The notes under the pieces were generated by a model that did no database searches, had not been told where the DNA came from, and saw only the letters and a program-made list of their open reading frames with translations. From Neorhizobium populisoli (lineage in GTDB: Bacteria; Pseudomonadota; Alphaproteobacteria; Rhizobiales; Rhizobiaceae), in the NCBI RefSeq assembly GCF_019430945.1, contig NZ_JAHYCB010000006.1, forward strand, positions 474,821-538,820: a stretch of 64,000 bases of DNA, in the 5' to 3' direction. The translations under genes were made by a program, and so were the position numbers. Positions 60,930-64,000 of the stretch are shown here, piece by piece (positions within the stretch are counted from its first letter, which is position 1; every line of letters begins with the position of its first letter).

Positions 60930-61868
60930 ATGGAAAACCGTGAGCTTATGGTCAGGGCCGCCTGGCTCTATCATGTGGAAAGTCTGACCCAACAGCAGAT
61001 CGCCGAGCGGCTGAACGTCACCCGACGGCGGGTGAACGAGGTGCTGGCGGAAGCGCTGGATACCGGGATGGTGCGGATCAGCTTCGAAACCACGCTTGCC
61101 GAAAGTGTCGAGCTTGAACAGAGACTGCGGCAGCGGTTCGGGTTGCAGGACGCAGTCGTCATGCCTTCACCGCAGGATCCGGCACTGCTGCATTCGGTTC
61201 TCGGCCGCGGTGCCGCAGGTTTTCTCGGCCGGTTGATCCAGGCTCAGGAGCCTGCGTCGATCGGTGTCGGCTGGGGCGCTACCCTGCGCGAGACGATCCA
61301 TCACATGTCTTCGCTCAATTATCCCGAAATCAAGGTCCGATCGATGATGGGCGGCCTGACACACGGTTCCGAGATCAACACGTTCGAGATCGTGCGTGGC
61401 TTCGCGCAGGTGCTCAATGCGCAGTGCCGTTATTTCGCGGCACCGATCTATGCGGAAAGCGCAGAATCTCGCGACGCAATCATCTTGCAGGCCGTCTTTC
61501 AGCAGGCATTCAGGCAGATTTGCAAAGTCGATGTCGCCTATGTCAGCGTCGGCGACGTGTCGCAGAAATCGCTGCAGGTTCGTTACGGCCTGCCGGATGG
61601 CATGACTGAAAGCATGTTGCAGAAGGCGGGTGCCGTAGGTGACCTGATGGGCCGTTATCTCGGCGCTTCAGGGCAGGAGATCGACCACCCGCTGAACCGG
61701 CAGGTGCTTTCTCCGGAACTGGAAGATTTCCGCAGGATAGGCTGCCGCATCGTCGCCTCGGGTGGTGCGCACAAGTACAAGATCCTGCATGCCGTGGCGG
61801 CAAGCGGGCTGATCAATGTGCTGATCACCGATGCAGACAGCGCCAAGGCGATGCTTGAAATTCGGTGA
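60930..61868 (+). CDS. SorC/DeoR-type sugar-binding regulator
   Basis: 312 residues: an N-terminal HTH (AWLYHVESLTQQQIAERLNVTRRRVNEVLAEAL) and a SorC effector domain (IGVGWGATLRETIHHM, VRSMMGGLTHGSEINTFEIVR, HKYKILHAVAASGLINVLITD). SorC proteins bind phosphorylated sugars, which fits the phosphoesterase operon on the other side of the gap. A TTG at 60924 is an alternative start. Confidence 0.87.
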   Translation: MENRELMVRAAWLYHVESLTQQQIAERLNVTRRRVNEVLAEALDTGMVRISFETTLAESVELEQRLRQRFGLQDAVVMPSPQDPALLHSVLGRGAAGFLGRLIQAQEPASIGVGWGATLRETIHHMSSLNYPEIKVRSMMGGLTHGSEINTFEIVRGFAQVLNAQCRYFAAPIYAESAESRDAIILQAVFQQAFRQICKVDVAYVSVGDVSQKSLQVRYGLPDGMTESMLQKAGAVGDLMGRYLGASGQEIDHPLNRQVLSPELEDFRRIGCRIVASGGAHKYKILHAVAASGLINVLITDADSAKAMLEIR

Positions 61869-61871
61869 GCG

Positions 61872-64000
61872 TCAGATATTGCGTCGCTTGCCTTCGAGAA
61901 TGTCGATGATGGAATTGGCGGCATCCAGCACGTTGGTACCAGGCCCGAAGACGGCGGCGACGCCGTTCCGCATCAGGTAGTCGTAATCCTGCCGGGGAAT
62001 GACGCCGCCGACCACAACCACGATGTTTTCGGCGCCCTTGTCCTTCAGCGATTGCACGAGTTGCGGCGCGAGCGTCTTGTGACCTGCAGCAAGCGACGAC
62101 ATGCCGACCACCTGCACCTTTTCCCTGACCGCAAGATCGGCCGCTTCGTCCGGCGTCTGGAAGAGCGGGCCGGCGAGCACGTCGAACCCGATATCGCCGA
62201 AGGCCGACGCGATCACTTTTGCGCCGCGATCGTGGCCGTCCTGACCGAGCTTGGCGACCATGATCCTAGGCTTCTTTCCAGAGGATTTTCCGTAGTCGGC
62301 AAGCCGGGTAACGATCGTCTTGTATTCCGGATCACCCTCGTAGGCAGCGCCATAGATATCGCCCACCACCTCCGGCACGGCGGAATGATCGCCAAAATTC
62401 CTGCGCATCGCATCGGAGATTTCTCCGACGGTGGCACGGGCACGCGCCGCCTCGATGGCAGCCTCCAGCAGATTGCCCCGGCCTGTCTCGGCGACTTCGG
62501 ACAGCGCGCTCAAAGCCTGCTCCACCTTTTTCGGATCGCGCTGGCGGCGCACGTCTTCCAGCCGCTTGATCTGGGATTTGCGCACGGCGGTGTTGTCGAT
62601 CGCCAGAATGTCGAGTTCGTCCTCGTTTTCGAGGCGGTACTTGTTGACGCCGACGATGATCTCCTCGCCACGGTCGACCTTTGCCTGACGCAGTGTCGCG
62701 GCCTCCTCGATCAGACGTTTCGGCAAGCCTTCGGCGACCGCCTTGGTCATGCCGCCCATGGCTTCGACTTCCTCGATCAAGACCCAAGCCTTTTCCGCCA
62801 GTTCGTTGGTGAGACTTTCCACGTAATAGGAGCCGGCCAGCGGATCGACGACCTTGGTGACGCCCGTTTCGTGCTGAAGGATGAGCTGGGTATTGCGGGC
62901 GATGCGCGCCGAAAAATCGGTCGGCAAGGCCATCGCCTCGTCGAGCGCATTGGTGTGCAGCGACTGCGTTCCGCCGAGCACCGCCGACAGAGCCTCGTAA
63001 GCGGTGCGGATGACGTTATTGTAAGGGTCCTGCTCCTGCAACGAGACGCCCGATGTCTGGCAATGGGTGCGCAGCATCAGCGACGAGGCCTTTTTCGGCT
63101 CGAACTCCTCCATGATCTTTGACCAGAGAAGGCGCGCCGCACGCAGCTTCGCCGCTTCCATGAAGAAATTCATGCCGATCGCGAAAAAGAAGGACAGGCG
63201 ACCGGCGAAATCGTCGACATTCAGCCCCTTGGCAAGCGCGGCACGCACATATTCACGGCCATCCGCCAGCGTGAAGGCCAGTTCCTGCACCAGCGTCGCA
63301 CCGGCCTCCTGCATATGGTAGCCGGATATCGAAATCGAATTGAAGCGCGGCATTTCCTTGGCCGTATATTCGATGATGTCGGCGACGATCCGCATCGAGG
63401 GTTCAGGCGGATAGATATAGGTGTTGCGGACCATGAACTCCTTGAGGATGTCGTTCTGGATGGTCCCGGACAGTTCGGCGCGCGAACAGCCCTGCTCTTC
63501 GCCGGCGACGATAAAGGAGGCGAGGATCGGGATGACGGCGCCGTTCATCGTCATCGAGACGGACATTTCCTTCAACGGAATGCCGTCGAACAGGATTTTC
63601 ATGTCCTCGACACTGTCGATCGCCACGCCGGCCTTGCCGACATCGCCCTCGACCCGCGGATGGTCCGAATCGTAGCCGCGATGGGTGGCGAGGTCGAAGG
63701 CGACCGAGAGGCCCTTCTGGCCCGCCGCAAGATTGCGGCGGTAGAAGGCGTTAGAGGCTTCGGCCGTCGAGAAGCCGGCATATTGCCGGATCGTCCAGGG
63801 TCGGCCGGCATACATCGTCGCGCGCGGCCCGCGCACGAAAGGTTTCAAGCCGGGGAGCGTATCGAGATGGCCAATATCTCTGGTGTCTTCGGCCGTATAA
63901 AGCGGCTTGATGTCGATACCTTCAGCCGTGTGCCAGACGAGCGTCTCCGGCGAAGCCTTCAGCTCTTTTTCCGCCAGTTGCTTCCAATCTTTTACGGTTT
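61872..64000 (-). CDS. scpA: Methylmalonyl-CoA mutase (5' end beyond the window)
   Basis: The visible 709 codons end 3 bases from the SorC-type stop. The frame stays open to base 64000 with a normal N-terminal sequence (KDWKQLAEKELK, then TLVWHTAEGIDIKPLY), so the start lies outside. The catalytic TIM barrel has RQYAGFSTAEASNAFYRRNL; the cobalamin domain has GQDGHDRGAKV, the DxHxxG motif that ligates B12. It interconverts methylmalonyl-CoA and succinyl-CoA in propionate metabolism. Confidence 0.95.
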   Translation of the reverse strand, partial: TVKDWKQLAEKELKASPETLVWHTAEGIDIKPLYTAEDTRDIGHLDTLPGLKPFVRGPRATMYAGRPWTIRQYAGFSTAEASNAFYRRNLAAGQKGLSVAFDLATHRGYDSDHPRVEGDVGKAGVAIDSVEDMKILFDGIPLKEMSVSMTMNGAVIPILASFIVAGEEQGCSRAELSGTIQNDILKEFMVRNTYIYPPEPSMRIVADIIEYTAKEMPRFNSISISGYHMQEAGATLVQELAFTLADGREYVRAALAKGLNVDDFAGRLSFFFAIGMNFFMEAAKLRAARLLWSKIMEEFEPKKASSLMLRTHCQTSGVSLQEQDPYNNVIRTAYEALSAVLGGTQSLHTNALDEAMALPTDFSARIARNTQLILQHETGVTKVVDPLAGSYYVESLTNELAEKAWVLIEEVEAMGGMTKAVAEGLPKRLIEEAATLRQAKVDRGEEIIVGVNKYRLENEDELDILAIDNTAVRKSQIKRLEDVRRQRDPKKVEQALSALSEVAETGRGNLLEAAIEAARARATVGEISDAMRRNFGDHSAVPEVVGDIYGAAYEGDPEYKTIVTRLADYGKSSGKKPRIMVAKLGQDGHDRGAKVIASAFGDIGFDVLAGPLFQTPDEAADLAVREKVQVVGMSSLAAGHKTLAPQLVQSLKDKGAENIVVVVGGVIPRQDYDYLMRNGVAAVFGPGTNVLDAANSIIDILEGKRRNI

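Overview
The window is chromosomal DNA from an alphaproteobacterium of the Rhizobiales, most likely Rhizobiaceae (Rhizobium, Agrobacterium or Neorhizobium type). The grounds are a Fur-family protein that reads as Irr divergent from a fabA-fabB-fabI operon, an rbfA-truB-rpsO-pnp block, RIME-like intergenic palindromes, a CtrA-type box, and a high-GC coding style. It is packed with protein genes. I saw no rRNA, tRNA, CRISPR array, transposase or phage gene.

Layout. 1-9.6 kb: the tail of a 5-oxoprolinase/hydantoinase gene, a flavoprotein, small membrane and secreted proteins, irr, the fabA-fabB-fabI operon for unsaturated fatty acids, a Sel1-repeat protein and an RsmC-like methyltransferase. 9.6-13.9 kb: pnp, rpsO, truB and rbfA on the minus strand. 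infB, which usually lies upstream of rbfA, is not there; instead an accessory-looking region begins. 14.0-20.0 kb: a GntR regulator with two DNA-binding domains, divergent from a sugar-acid type operon (SDR, Ldh2-family dehydrogenase, TRAP transporter).

20.0-36.6 kb: a complete chemosensory cluster, STAS-cheY-cheA-cheW-four mcp-cheW-cheR-cheB, flanked by a divergent degenerate MCP-like coiled-coil protein and a ParA-like ATPase. The four receptors are tandem paralogues. They carry one HAMP domain plus 0, 1, 2 and 3 extra 39-residue HAMP-like units in strict gene order, and all end in the same tail. This stepped receptor series is the most unusual feature of the window. A perfect TTAA-N7-TTAAC CtrA box precedes the operon.

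36.6-45.7 kb: metabolic genes. They are a xylitol/sorbitol-type dehydrogenase, an SDR gene broken by a one-base frameshift inside its cofactor motif, an aminotransferase, an SDR lacking the usual Tyr/Lys, a DUF1330 protein and an Lrp regulator. Then come a two-subunit aconitase X with an FAD oxidoreductase and a LysR regulator, which share a repeated 17-bp putative operator. 45.7-52.3 kb: a divergent hydroxycinnamate catabolic cluster (acyl-CoA dehydrogenase, SDR, feruloyl-CoA synthase // crotonase, MarR, amidohydrolase). It fits CoA-dependent beta-oxidative deacetylation of ferulate or p-coumarate.

52.3-61.9 kb: a likely organophosphate uptake operon on the minus strand (GDPD, PhoD, HAD phosphatase, ABC ATPase, binding protein, two permeases, LacI), divergent from a SorC-type regulator. 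The window ends inside a methylmalonyl-CoA mutase gene.
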